From JACPNO01 sp963825405 (GTDB taxonomy: Bacteria > Acidobacteriota > Terriglobia > Bryobacterales > Bryobacteraceae), in contig CAWGTB010000004.1 of the NCBI GenBank assembly GCA_963825405.1, forward strand, positions 62,001-126,000: DNA of 64,000 nt. Reading direction: 5' to 3'. Shown here in pieces: positions 47,654-58,741 of the stretch. How positions within the stretch are numbered: position 1 is the first letter of the stretch; each line of letters opens with the position of its first letter. Under the pieces are notes generated by a model, which was not told the origin of the DNA, did no database searches, and was given only the letters and a program-made list of their open reading frames with translations. Made by a program: the position numbers and the translations under genes.

Positions 47654-48517
47654 GTGGGCTGGAGGCTCGCCCTGAAGGTCCATCTAGTCGACGGTACTTA
47701 CGAACTATTTCGCCACTTCTACGCGCTGCCCTCCGCACGCGATCAGGATGGCCGCGAAGTGGGCGCGGTGCGGGGCGTGCTCGCGTCCGTGCTGGGCATG
47801 ATGCGCGAAGGCGCCACCCACGTCGCCGTGGCGACGGACCAAGTCATCGAATCGTTCCGCAACGATTTGTGGCCGGGCTACAAAACCGGCGAGGGCATCG
47901 ATCCCGATTTGTGGGCGCAGTTCCCCCTGCTGGAAGAAACGCTTTCGGCGGCCGGCGTGGTCGTGTGGCCGATGGTGGAATTCGAGGCGGACGATGCGCT
48001 CGCTGCCGGAGCGGTAGCGGCGGCGCGCGATGCCCGCGTCGAGCAGGTGATTATCTGCACGCCGGACAAAGATCTCGCGCAATGCGTGCAGGGCACGCGC
48101 ATCGTGCAATTGGATCGGCGCAAGCGCGTAACGCGTGACGAGGCCGGCGTGGTCCAGAAATTCGGTGTCCCGCCGGTGTCGATTCCCGATTACCTGGCGC
48201 TAGTTGGCGACTCGGCTGACGGCTTTCCGGGCCTCCCCGGATGGGGGCCGAAATCGTCGGCGGCGGTGCTGGCCAAGTTTGTCCACATTGAAAATATCCC
48301 ATCGGATTGGCGCGAGTGGCACGTGAATGCGGCCAATCCGAGCGGCCTGGCTCAAACGCTCGTGCGCGACCGCGATCAAGCGCTGCTGTTCCGCACCCTC
48401 GCCACGCTGCGGACCGACATCAAGCTCTTCGACGACGTCGATGAGTTGCAATGGAACGGCCCCACACCGGCATTCGACAACCTGGCAGCGCGATTCGACG
48501 CTGCGGTGACTCGCTAA
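47654..48517 (+). CDS. 5'-3' exonuclease (FEN/Pol I N-terminal-type PIN nuclease)
   Basis: About 287 residues. KVHLVDGTYELFRHFYALP at the N-terminus supplies the first metal-binding Asp, FEADDALAAGAVAAA the helical-arch Asp residues, and IICTPDKDLAQCV the next pair. PDYLALVGDSADGFPGLPGWGPKSSAAVLAKF is the helix-hairpin-helix DNA-binding region, given here in part. No polymerase domain is attached. The start is uncertain: GTG 47654 is used because the conserved sequence begins shortly after; the next choice is CTG 47672. It is divergent from the ankyrin gene, with overlap of predicted 5' ends avoided by this start. Confidence 0.82.
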   Translation: MGWRLALKVHLVDGTYELFRHFYALPSARDQDGREVGAVRGVLASVLGMMREGATHVAVATDQVIESFRNDLWPGYKTGEGIDPDLWAQFPLLEETLSAAGVVVWPMVEFEADDALAAGAVAAARDARVEQVIICTPDKDLAQCVQGTRIVQLDRRKRVTRDEAGVVQKFGVPPVSIPDYLALVGDSADGFPGLPGWGPKSSAAVLAKFVHIENIPSDWREWHVNAANPSGLAQTLVRDRDQALLFRTLATLRTDIKLFDDVDELQWNGPTPAFDNLAARFDAAVTR

Positions 48518-48530
48518 GTCCGCGATCGCG

Positions 48531-48887
48531 TCATCGTTTCTTCGGGGGACTTTTCTTCTTGCCTGCCTTGGCGTTTTTCTCGACGCGTAATTTCCACGCC
48601 GCGCGCAGCGCTCCCGCCAGTACATCTTCGTTCGCGGCCGCAAGGCGGATATGCGTCGCACCCATCCGGCCCCATCCGCCCGCGACAGGCAGAAAGACAT
48701 CAGGGAGTTCGCCCACAAAGTCAGCTTGCAGTTCCGGCGAAAGCATCAGGTTTCCGTAGCCCTGCTTTTGGGAAGCGAGCGTGGCGAAGATTCTGCCGCC
48801 GACGCGGAAGTCGGGCGAACCCATGTGGGACGCTTCCTCGGCGCCTTCCAGGCTCAGCGCAATGCGGCGAAAATCAGCAGCATTCAC
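48531..48887 (-). CDS. MmcQ/YjbR-like DNA-binding protein
   Basis: 118 residues. DFRRIALSLEGAEEASHMGSPDFRVGGRIFATL is the characteristic start of the MmcQ/YjbR family (shown shortened: ALSLEGAEEASHMGSPDFRV), a CyaY-like fold with a double-wing DNA-binding motif. The C-terminal tail is very Lys-rich (KNAKAGKKKSPPKKR), supporting nucleic-acid binding. It is convergent with the exonuclease gene. The cellular role of the family is not settled. Confidence 0.83.
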   Translation of the reverse strand: MNAADFRRIALSLEGAEEASHMGSPDFRVGGRIFATLASQKQGYGNLMLSPELQADFVGELPDVFLPVAGGWGRMGATHIRLAAANEDVLAGALRAAWKLRVEKNAKAGKKKSPPKKR

Positions 48888-49137
48888 AGCAGAAAGTATG
48901 CCACAGGAGTCGAGCTGGTTTAGTTGGAAGCGCGTTCTTGCTGGTAGGATCGGACGAATTCCAAGATGTCGTATTGCCGGATTCTCGTGTCCATGTGATC
49001 GGCGCGCGCCTCTGCGTGCCCGTCGCCTTCACATCCCCGTACCGCCTTTACGATGGCCTTGAACATTCGTCCTCTCAAAGGATTTATCGCAGGTTTCGAG
49101 CCGTTTCTCAAAACTGAGTTGGTACTGTTAACTTTGT
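48888..49137. other. Intergenic region, 250 bp, no convincing gene
   Basis: A minus-strand reading frame continues through here from the preceding oxidoreductase frame and ends at 48920. Its last ~45 residues include TRIRQYDILEFVRSYQQE, which faintly resembles the start of a LexA-like winged helix, but there is no start codon with a ribosome site and no continuation. It is best treated as non-coding or a relic. Confidence 0.4.
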
Positions 49138-50213
49138 TTAGCGAACTACGGTAGCCTGCTCGCGGGTGACGACGTTCTGCATGCCCGCCGAGATTACCTG
49201 TTGCGCGCGAACCCCATCGCGAGTGCGTGACCGGGAAACGGCGTGCCCGCGCGGCAGCATTCGATAAACGCGGCGAGTTCGGCTTTGTAGGCGGCGCCGA
49301 ACCGGTCCACAAATTCGGGCAGCGGCCGGCCGTATTTTGGCATTTGAAATATGCGATGCGCCAGCGGTTCCGCACGTCCGCGACGGCCGTAGGCCTCGAC
49401 CACAATCTCGAACGGCTTCTGGTCGAAGCGGCCGACTTGTATCTGCCCCTCTTCGCCGAACAGCAGGGTTTCCACGCGATAGCCGGAGACGTGATTGCGG
49501 CCCACTTGAATCTCGGCAAGCATCGGACCGTCGAACCAGAGATAGAGTAGCGCGTCGTCGAAATCTTCCTCAGCCGTGGTGAGGCGGTGGCTGTGGATGC
49601 GCGAGCCGATCGCCAGCGCGGCGGTGGGCATGCGCCCGGTGAACCACAGAATTTCATCCACGTTGTGCACCGACATGTCGGGCAGGATGCCGCCGCTCTT
49701 ATATCCGTCCGGCGCTGGGTTGGAATCTTCCAGCGCCGAATAGATCTTGAACACCCGGCCGATCACGCCGCTGTCCAGGAGCTGCTTGGCATATTGCAGC
49801 GGGTGCGTCAAAGCGGCGCTGAAACGCCAGCATGACGGCGTTGGGATGATCGCGGTCCAGCTCAGCCGCAAATTCGACGGTCGGTGGCGAGACTTCCGGT
49901 AAGCGGCTTTTCGAGAAACACGCGGTGTCCGGCGTTCGACCAGCGTAGCTGGCGTGCTCGCGATGATTCTCGGTGGGCGTGACAATCACGGTGGCGCTGC
50001 AAACGCCCGCTCTGCTAACTCCTTGATGGACGGGAAGATGGGAACATTCGAGCCGATTTGCGCGGCAAAACTGCGGGCGTGTTCCAGGTCGCGATCCGCC
50101 AGGCCGGCCAGCACGCAGCTTCCCGTTTCGCGTTCCAGTTGGTGCACGTGCAGCGCATGAATCGACCCCATGCGGCCAATTCCTGCGACAGCAATCTTGA
50201 GTGGATCAGACAT
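49138..50213 (-). CDS. Gfo/Idh/MocA family oxidoreductase (inositol 2-dehydrogenase-like; at least four frameshifts)
   Basis: About 358 residues when frames are joined. The start PLKIAVAGIGRMGSIHALHV is the NAD-binding Rossmann motif; there is no signal peptide, so it is cytosolic. Breaks are needed near 49997, 49940, 49890, 49813 and 49200. Conserved pieces between them are IVTPTENHREHA, HRVFLEKPLTG (EKP motif), FAAELDRDHPNAVMLAFQRRFD, then SGGILPDMSVHNVDEILWF, and the end ISAGMQNVVTREQATVVR with stop at 49138. The FQRRFD and HNVDE motifs suggest myo-inositol-2-dehydrogenase-like activity. The density of breaks is the highest in the window, so a real pseudogene cannot be excluded. Confidence 0.7.
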
Positions 50214-50262
50214 GGGATGGTTTTTTATTGTAATCTACGGATAACCCTCGGTATCGGTCTTT

Positions 50263-53200
50263 ATGTGGATTGTCCGGCTTGCTCTCCGTCGTCCGTATAC
50301 GTTCGTCGTGATGGCTGTGCTTATCGCCATTCTCGGCGGTACCGCCATCGGCACCATGCCGGTGGACATTTTCCCGTACATCGATATTCCCATTGTCAGC
50401 GTCCTGTGGGCGTACACGGGCCTCTCGCCGGAGGAAATGGAAAAGCGCGTCGTCACTAGTTTCGAGCGCAGCCTGACCTCGAACGTGAACGACATCGAAC
50501 ACATCGAGTCGCAGTCCTACAACGGCTACGCGGTGATCCGGATTTACTTCCATCCGAACGTCAAGATCGATATGGCGGTGGCGCAGGTTACCTCGGCGAT
50601 GCAGACCTCGCTTCGTCAGATGCCCCCGGGGATGTTTCCAGCCAACGTTTTAAAGTACGACGCCGCGAGTGTGCCCATCCTGCAATTGGGCCTGTCCAGC
50701 AAGACGCTGAAGGAACAGGAAATATTCGATCTGGGAAATAGCTTCATCCGCACACCGCTCGGAACCGTGCAGGGAGCATCGGTTTCTTATCCGTTCGGCG
50801 GCAAGCAGCGGTCGGTGATGGTGGATCTGAACCCGGATGAGCTCTACGCCAAACAGCTTTCGCCCATCGATATCTCGAACGCTCTGAATCTGCAGAATCT
50901 GATTCTGCCGGCCGGTACGGCAAAGCTCGCGGATACCGAATATCAGGTGCGCGTCAACAGCAGCCCGCTGCTGCTGGATGAGCTGAACAACCTGCCCATC
51001 AAGACTGTCAACGGCGCGACCGTGTACATGCGGGATGTGGCGCAGGTTCACGACGGCTACTCCGTGCAGACCAATATCGTCCGTACCAACGGATCGCGCG
51101 GCGTGCTGCTCACGATCACCCGCAACGGCAAGGCTTCGACGCTGTCCATTGTCGAGGCGGTGAAAAAAGCGCTTCCCCGGATTCTTTCCAACCGTCACGC
51201 AAGAGCTAAAAGTTGATCTGCTGTTCGACCAGTCGCTGTTCGTGCGCGCCGCGATAGAGGGCGTAGTGCGCGAAGCCCTGATCGCCGCCGTCCTTACCGG
51301 CATGATGATCCTGCTGTTCCTGGGCAGTTGGCGCAGCACGCTGATCGTCTGCATCTCGATTCCGCTGTCGATTCTCTCGTCGCTGTGCATACTGAGCCTG
51401 TTGGGGCAGACCATCAATGTGATGACGCTGGGCGGCCTGGCGCTAGCGGTCGGCATTCTGGTGGACGATGCCACCGTCGAAATTGAGAATACGCATCGCA
51501 ACCTGGCCATGCGCAAACCGCTGATCCGCGCGGTGCTGGATGGCGCCGGGCAGATCGCCGTTCCTACGTTTGTCGCGACGCTTTCGATTTGCATTGTGTT
51601 CGTTCCGGTGCTGCTGCTCACCGGCACCGCGCGCTATCTGTTTACGCCGCTGGCCATGGCCGTGGTATTCGCGATGCTGGCGTCTTACTTCCTGTCGCGC
51701 ACCCTGGTCCCGACCATGGTGGCTTTCCTGCTGAAATCGGAAGTGGACCTCTACCAGCACGGCGCACACGGCGAAACGGCAGGTGGCCGCGGGTTGTTCT
51801 GGCGCGTGCACTACATCTTCAACAAGGTGTTTGAGCGCCTCCGCTACCGCTATGTGGGCCTGCTGGATTGGTCGCTGCGGCATCGCGCTCCGGTGCTCAC
51901 CGCCTTCATGTGTCTCTCGATTGCGTCGCTCGGATTGGTGTGGCTGGTGGGCGAAGATTTCTTCCCCGACGTCGATTCCGGGCAGATGCGCCTGCACGTG
52001 CGGGCCCCGGCCGGCACGCGCATCGAACAAACCGAAGTCCGATTCGGCGCGATTGAACGCGAGATTCGGGATATCATCCCTGCCGATGAAATCGACACGC
52101 TGATCGACAACATCGGCATACCCAACAGTTGGACCAGCATTGCCCAGGGAGACATTCCGACCATCTCCAGCGCCGACGGCGAAATTCTGATTTCGCTCAA
52201 GAAGGAAAAGCACGGCTCGACGCGGGATTACGAAGTGATACTCCGCAAGCGCCTACTGGAAAAGTTCCCGGATACGTCGTTTTTCTTCCAGCCGGCCAAT
52301 ATCACGACTCAGATTTTGAGCTTTGGCCTGCCGGCTCCGATTGATTTGCAGGTTGTCGGACGCGACAAAGAAGCCAATTACAAGATCGCGCAGAAACTCG
52401 CCACCCGGATCGCGCACATTCCGGGCGCGGCCGACGTCCACGTTCACCAGGTCGTCGACCAGCCGCTAATTGGCCTGAATGTGGACCGCGTCAAAGCCGC
52501 GCAATTGGGCCTGACGCAGCGCGATGTCACCAGCAGCATGCTGATCTCGCTCAGCGGCAACAGCGCAGTGGCGCCGAATTTCTGGGTGAACTGGGACAAC
52601 GGCGTCAACTATAACGTCGGCGTGCAGACGCCGCAGTACCGCATCGATTCGCTGGATGCCTTGATGCGTACTCCGATTTCCGTCGCTACCAGCGTCGTCA
52701 CTTCGACCACGCAGGATTCGCAAGCAGGCGCGTCCGGTGGCGGCAACGCTTCCATCGGCAATTCGCCCAGCGGCATGTCCCAGGCTTACGGCAATCCTGG
52801 CGCAATGATCGGGCAGCACGCAATTGCTATCCAACCTGGCCACCGTCCGCCGATCCTACGCGCCAGTGATCATCAACCATTACAACGTCCAGGGGGTTTT
52901 CGATGTGTACGCCAACGTCGACCGGCGCGATCTGGGCGGCGTCGGAGCCGAAGTTCAGAAGATCATGCACGACGAGGAGAAGCACTTGCCGCGCGGCACC
53001 ACCTTTGCGCTGCGGGGCCAGATCGAAACCATGCAATCGTCCTTCTTCCGCCTGGGATTGGGCATGGTGTTCGCCGTCGTGCTGGTTTATCTTCTGATGG
53101 CGGTGAATTTTCAGTCCTGGCTCGATCCGTTCATCATTCTGACCGCGCTGCCGGGCGCGATGGCCGGAATTTTGTGGATGCTGTTCGTTACCGGCACCAC

Positions 53201-53606
53201 GCTCAGCGTGCCGTCTCTGATGGGCGCTCTGATGTGTATCGGCGTGGCCACCGCCAACAGTATTTTGATGGTCACTTTTGCCAATGACGAGCGAGTCGCG
53301 GTTCCGGCAGCCAAAGATGCCATGCTCTCCGCAGGCTATGCCCGCATCCGGCCGGTGCTGATGACCGCCACCGCCATGATTCTGGGCATGTTGCCGATGT
53401 CTCTCGGCCTGGGCGAAGGCGGCGAGCAGAACGCGCCTCTGGGACGAGCCGTGATCGGCGGCCTGATGTTTGCAACCGTCACCACGCTGTTCGTAGTCCC
53501 GATCATTTATAGCTACCTGCGGACTCAGCCGCCGGTTGAGCACGAAGCCCGCTTCGACGAACAGGAGCGGCAAGGCCAAATGCAAGCCGAGTGGAATAAT
53601 ATATAA
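50263..53606 (+). CDS. RND-type efflux transporter, AcrB/hydrophobe-amphiphile-like (two frameshifts)
   Basis: About 1114 residues after corrections near 51180 and 52823. The N-terminal helix (RPYTFVVMAVLIAILGGTAI) is followed by the porter-domain start PVDIFPYIDIPIVSVLWAYTGLSPEEME. The helix-4 region GGLALAVGILVDDATVEIEN contains the Asp pair of the proton path. A second-half helix set (LMGALMCIGVATANSILMVTFAND) closes the pump. The middle loop has an unusual Gly/Ser-rich insert (GASGGGNASIGNSPSGMS). The sequence resembles acidobacterial multidrug pumps; the adaptor is encoded next. The substrate is unknown. Confidence 0.83.
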
Positions 53607-53613
53607 GCGTCCC

Positions 53614-55006
53614 ATGCGACACATTGACCCCAATCTGCCTAGCTCGGAAGAGACCCTGCTGCAGGAAAATCAGGATCTCAAGCGGCAGCTGCAAGAGCTG
53701 AAAGGCGCCGGCCACGGCCCGAAGCACGCCGGGGTGCCGATCGCGATTTGGCATCCCTCGCCCGTCACCATTTGGGCGATCGTTTTGGGCGTAGCTGTCC
53801 TGGCGGTTGTCGCCTTCTTCGGTGGATACATTCCGCTGCAGAAACGCCAGGCGGTTCTGGTCACCGAGGCACACGAGCAGGATCAGGCGTTGCCGCGGGT
53901 GGATGTGGTGGAGGTAGGCGCGCTCGTCGCAAAAAAGCGAGTTGGCGCTTTCGGGAAATATCCAGGCGATGACCGAGGCCCCCATCCTTGCCCGCGCCGA
54001 CGGCTATCTGCAGAAGCGCATGGTGGACATCGGCGATCGCGTCCGCGCCGGGCAGCCAGTGGCCGAAATCGATGCGCCGGAACTGGAAGATCAGGTTCGC
54101 CAGGCCAAAGCCACCCTGCAGCAGGCGCAAGCGGGCCTGGACCAGGCGCAGGCCAATTTCGAGCAGGGCAAATCCAGCATGGAACTAGCCCGCATCACAG
54201 CGGAGCGTTGGAAAGGCCTTACCGCCGGCGGGGTCGTCTCCCGTCAGGACAACGATCAGTATCAGGCTCAGTACCAGATGCAGGTGTCGAGCGTGCAGTC
54301 GCTCGAGAAGGCCGTCGCGGGCCAGCGCAGCAATATTACCGCCGCCGAAGCCAGTCTCACTCGCCTGGTGAATCTGGAAGCCTACCGCGTGGTGAAAGCG
54401 CCCTTCGATGGCGTGATCACGCTGCGCAATGTGGATGTCGGCGCGCTGGTCAACGCTGGCACCACGCTGCTGTACCGCATCGCGCAGACCGGCACGCTGC
54501 GGACTTACGTCAACGTACCGCAAGTAAGTGCCAGTTCGGTTAAGGTGGGACAGACTGCTCGGCTGAACGTTTCGAACCTGCCCGGCCGCACGTTCACCGG
54601 CACCGTGGCGCGCACCGCAAGTTCACTCGATCCCACCAGCCGGACGCTGTTGGTGGAATTACACGTACCCAACGAGGATGGCGTGCTGCTGCCCGGCATG
54701 TACGCGCAAGTGGATCTGAGCAGCGTACGTTCAGACCCGCCCCTGGTGATCCCGAGCGAAGCTCTGATCTCGCGCGGTGAAGGTCCTGGCGTGGCGACGG
54801 TCCGTGCGGACCACACCGTGCATATCCAGAAAATTCAGGTGGGCCGCGACTACGGCGACCGCCTGGAAGTACTCGGCGGCCTGCAGGACGGCGACACGAT
54901 CATTCCCAACCCAGGCGACTACGCGCGCGAAGGGCTCAAGGTGAATCCAGTCTCGCAGACGCAGCAGGCAGCCGAGCCGCCGACGCACACCGGCGCGGGC
55001 AAGTAA
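53614..55006 (+). CDS. RND efflux periplasmic adaptor (HlyD/MFP family; one frameshift)
   Basis: About 463 residues from ATG 53614. An unusual cytoplasmic start with a short coiled coil (EETLLQENQDLKRQLQELK) precedes the membrane helix (VTIWAIVLGVAVLAVVAFFGGYI). Near 53925, in a run of A, the frame shifts to SELALSGNIQAMTEAPILARADGYLQ (lipoyl half). A coiled-coil hairpin follows, then FDGVITLRNVDVGALVNAG and the beta barrel TARLNVSNLPGRTFTGTVART. It is the partner of the RND pump 7 bases upstream; no outer-membrane channel is encoded here. Confidence 0.85.
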
Positions 55007-55073
55007 AATCAGCTAAACCTGTTGACCGGTCCTTTTCCTTGCAGTACTCTTGATCTCCGCACAGGAGGTCGCA

Positions 55074-55634
55074 ATGACCGGCTTAGACGCGCTGTGGCTC
55101 CCGATCCTGCTTTCGTCGGTGATTGTATTCGTGGCAAGTTCCGTCATCCATACGGTCCTGCCCTGGCACAAGAACGACTACCCAAGAATTCCGAACGAAG
55201 ACAAAGTGATGGACGCGCTGCGTCCGCTTGCGATTCCGCCGGGTGATTATATGGTCCCCCGCCCTGCGAGCCACGATCAGATGCGTTCGCCAGAATTCAC
55301 CGAAAAGATGAAAGGCGGCCCCGTCATGGTGGTCACCGTATTGCCTAACGGCACGTTGCCGATGGGACACAATCTCATCCGCTGGTTCCTCTACATCTTG
55401 GTAGTGGGGCTGTGCGCCGCGTATGTAGCTGGGCGCGCGCTACCCGTCGGCGCGGTCTACCTGCACGTTTTCCGGTTCATCGGCGCCACTGCGTTTATCG
55501 GATACTCGCTCGCGCTCTGGCAGATGTCGATCTGGTACCGGCGGGCGTGGAGCACGACCATTAAAGCGACGATCGACGGATTGATCTACGCGTCGTTAAC
55601 GGCAGGCGTGTTCGGCTGGCTATGGCCGCGCTAG
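55074..55634 (+). CDS. Conserved multi-helix membrane protein
   Basis: 186 residues from ATG 55074 with an AGGAGG ribosome site 6-7 bases before it. Helix 1 (LWLPILLSSVIVFVASSVIH) is followed by a periplasmic or cytosolic loop with TVLPWHKNDYPRIPNEDKV and GPVMVVTVLPNGTLPMGHN, then two to three C-terminal helices (FLYILVVGLCAAYVAG, FRFIGATAFIGYSLALW). The same layout is found in unnamed proteins of several phyla. It follows the RND adaptor by 68 bases on the same strand, but a link to efflux is not shown. Confidence 0.72.
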   Translation: MTGLDALWLPILLSSVIVFVASSVIHTVLPWHKNDYPRIPNEDKVMDALRPLAIPPGDYMVPRPASHDQMRSPEFTEKMKGGPVMVVTVLPNGTLPMGHNLIRWFLYILVVGLCAAYVAGRALPVGAVYLHVFRFIGATAFIGYSLALWQMSIWYRRAWSTTIKATIDGLIYASLTAGVFGWLWPR

Positions 55635-55665
55635 GAGTTGCGAGCCGCGACCAGAGGAAGCGGTT

Positions 55666-57839
55666 TCACGGCACGCGCTGCAACATCAGAATATCCGAAC
55701 CGTAGTCCATCTGATCGCGAAACTCCGCGCCGGGAGGCAGGCCGTCACCTTTAGCCAGCCACTCACTCGGAAGCTTGACGCTCAGCCCGTCCTTCATGAG
55801 AACGCTGCCCGCAATGACGCGCTCGTATCCCGGCTGCTCGTTCAGACTGGCCACTTTGTACTTGGCATTGCGCGTCAATGTCTGCGCACGTAAACTTTGC
55901 TCTGTGCTTTTTCGCTTTGATCCCGGAACACAAACACCACGGATTCCGCGGCGTCCCCGGTGACATATTGAGTAGCACTCCAGCCTTGCGCCGCGGACAG
56001 CTTCGGGTGGTACACGTCCTCCAGCAGCAAATGGCGGTACTGCCGGAAAGTGCAGCATGTTCCGCTGGAATGCTTCAATGTAGCCAGCCGGCGCGGCAGA
56101 CAGCAACTGCGACACCATCCCGTTGATGTTGCCGTAGGAAATGCCGTGCGTCAGGTGCTTGCGGATGTGATAGTCGAGAGCCGAGTGGCTGTACCATCTT
56201 CCCGAAAGATGCTCGTTGTGGGTGTCTGATTTTCCCACCGCGGCAAACGATCCCCACACGAACGGGCTCACCATCGGACCGGTGATGAATTCATCGCGGT
56301 ATCCGCCGGGTAGCAAATCGGGCGGCCCGGGATTGGTGCGGGCGAAATGCAGCGACGGGTCCACCTCGAAGCCCAGCAAATTAGGATAGCGGCGCATCAG
56401 GTAGCTGATAATTTCAATCTTGCCGCGATACGAAGCGTACGAGCCATCCCGCTTGCCGTGGCCGTGATCGGTGCGGTCGCAGGCGAAACTCACGGTGCCG
56501 GAGGGATCCCATTTCACCCAATCGATATTCCACTGGTCGATGATTCCACTGAGCTGTTTTTTCACATACTCGACAACTTGCGGATTTCCCAGGCAGAGTT
56601 CGCGCATCGGCGTGAGCGAAGGATGCTCGGTGGTGAGCGGTTTGCCGTCGATCATCGCCAGCCACTCTTGCGGTATCTCGCTGGATTCGACGCGGCGCGC
56701 ATCCACGTTGCCCGGGTCCACCCAAATTCCGAACTTCAGGCCGGCGGCGCGCACTTTGTTCGACAAAGCTTTCAAACCGCTGGGAAATTTCTCCCGGCTC
56801 TCTTTGTACGAGCCGAGCCCCTGGCTCCAATTGTTGTTTCCCGGAACGATGGATGCGCCGTCAAACCAGGTGGCGTCGTGATAGAAGACGTCGAATCCCG
56901 TGCGTTTCGCAAATGCGAGCTCCTTGTCCAGCATCTCTTCGACGTTGGCGTGGGTGAGCCAGATGCAGTAGGTCGCGAGCGGCGTATCAGGGAGGGGTTT
57001 GGGGAAAACGTAGCGCTTCAAATAATGGACTGCTTCGTTAGCGGCGTTGTCGGCATCGCCTTTGGCCAGCGCCAGAAAGGCAATCGGCGTTTCGATTTTT
57101 TGACCGGCCTGGATCTCATACGCGGGCGCAGGGGCGGCTTTGCGGTCGTGGCGGAAAACGTTTCCAGCCCGCACCTGGACACCCGAAGGTAGGGGGCGCG
57201 CGTTGGCCCTCCAGTCGTAGATGCCGGCTCCCAGTTCGCCGCCAATCAGAATGGATTCACCGGCCCCGGCGTTTTCGAGCACCAGCCAGTCTTTGAACTG
57301 GCGCGCGGCAGCGAGAGTTCCAGCGGGATGGAATCCATGCTGGTCGCTGATCGAAGAGTACGGCTTCAACGGACCCTTCAGGGTGAGGCTCAGCGGATCG
57401 ATGCGAAACAGCAGCGGCAGAGTGCTCGCGCCCTTGTTCTCGAGCTCGGCGGCGAACTCGATGGCGGCGCCGTTCGGATAAATGCGCAGCAGCAGCGACA
57501 GCAGCGCGCCGGAGCCGGATTGAAGACGCAGCGCCAACTGCTTCGCGCCGCCGCCGAAATCCGTCGAGTCTCGTCCGACGCGAAGCGCAACGCGCCCAGG
57601 TTTTCCCCTTCGAGAAATGCGCTGAGCCGCGCGCCAGCCACCGCCCATTCCGGACCGCCGGCGCGCCGCAGCGATTGTACGCGGACCTCGTCGCCCGCGC
57701 GAGTCAGCGAAAATTCGATATCAGCGTTGGCGAGCTTCCAGCCAGCGGGTGAGCGCGTGATAGTGGCATCAGCCCACAGCGTGAATGCGGCCGAACAGAA
57801 AAGTCCGGCAAAGCGTACAACTTTTTTGGGGATCGGCAA
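55666..57839 (-). CDS. Alpha-galactosidase-like glycoside hydrolase, GH36 type (three frameshifts)
   Basis: About 724 residues. A signal peptide (VVRFAGLFCSAAFTLWA) leads into a beta-sandwich domain (WKLANADIEFSLTRAGDEV). After a break near 57580 the barrel follows: FDVFYHDATWFDG, GLKFGIWVDPGNVDAR, then NIDWVKWDPSGTVSF, where the Asp of VKWD is the expected nucleophile of GH36 enzymes. Two compensating shifts near 56050 and 55885 restore HLLLEDVYHPKLSAAQGW and YVTGDAAESVVFVFRDQ. The end is a beta domain. It probably removes terminal alpha-galactose residues from plant or fungal polymers in the periplasm. Confidence 0.8.
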
Positions 57840-57888
57840 GTGACCAGACTAGTCGAGCGCTGGTTGCCTGTCAACGAATCGAGGGAAT

Positions 57889-57963
57889 TTAGAAATGCCG
57901 TTGGACGCCGAAAACCGGCTCAACAGAAAAGAAACGAACGAAAAATTCGCGAATGGCGCGCAT
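57889..57963 (-). CDS. Possible 24-residue small ORF
   Basis: ATG at 57963 with GGGAG five bases upstream codes for 24 residues, rich in Phe and Arg (EFFVRFFSVEPVFGV), before a TAA at 57889. It lies between the divergent glycosidase and phosphatidyltransferase genes, in a 220-base gap. An amphipathic Phe-rich peptide could be a small membrane-associated product, but a chance ORF is just as likely. Confidence 0.25.
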   Translation of the reverse strand: MRAIREFFVRFFSVEPVFGVQRHF

Positions 57964-58062
57964 GGTTTCTCCCTTACCTTGCTTAGAAGTGTAAGCGCAT
58001 TCCGGCAGCGCCGCTAGTTGTATTTGGTTAACTGCTGCTATTCTGCGGAGGAGGAAAATGGC

Positions 58063-58741
58063 ATGACGGAGCGCCCGTTTCGCGACGCCGCACGATCCCA
58101 GGACAGCCTGACGGCCCGGGTCGAGAAAGCCACGCTCATCTGGCTGGCGCAGCGGACGCCGCCGTGGATCAATTCCGATCATCTGACCGCGCTCGGCCTG
58201 GCTGTCGATGTTGGGCGCCGGGCTGAGCTATTGGTACGCGGCCACGAATCCGCTAGGGCTGCTGGCTGTCATCGGATTTCTGGCGCTCAACTGGCTGGGC
58301 GATAGCCTGGACGGCACGCTGGCGCGGGTCCGCAACCGGCTGCGTCCGCGCTACGGTTTTTATGTCGACCACATCGTGGATGCCTTCGGCGCGTTCTTTC
58401 TGTTTGGCGGCATGGCGCTGTCCGGCTTCATGAGTCCCGCCGTCGCCGCCGGCCTGCTCATCGCGTATCTGCTTCTGATGATCGACGTGTTCCTGGCCAC
58501 TTACACGCTGGGCACGTTCGAGATTTCGTTTTTTAAATTCGGGCCGACCGAGCTGCGTATTCTGCTGTCCATCGGCAACCTGGCGTTGTACCTGCGAGGC
58601 CCGTTTTCCAATCTGGGCGGTTTGAAGTTCCTGCTGTTCGATATCGGCGGCGTGATCGGAACGGCCGCGATCACCGTAGTGCTGATCATCTCGGTGATCC
58701 GGCACACGCGCACTCTGTACCGGCTTGAGACGCTGCCGTGA
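58063..58741 (+). CDS. CDP-alcohol phosphatidyltransferase family membrane enzyme (one frameshift)
   Basis: About 225 residues. Start ATG 58063, with GGAGGAGG upstream. The N-terminal part ends with INSDHLTALGLA; a shift near 58204 leads to MLGAGLSYWYAATNP. The family motif is complete: GDSLDGTLARVRNRL plus YGFYVDHIVDAF supplies DxxDGxxARx8GxxxDxxxD. Several membrane helices follow. Such enzymes move a phosphatidyl group from CDP-diacylglycerol to an alcohol, for example glycerol phosphate or inositol phosphate; the acceptor is not clear. The stop overlaps the start of the next gene. Confidence 0.85.

Noticed and set aside
48920..49137. LexA-like tail read on the minus strand (IRQYDILEFVRSYQQE)
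   Set aside because: Only about 18 residues resemble the family, there is no start site and no further domain.
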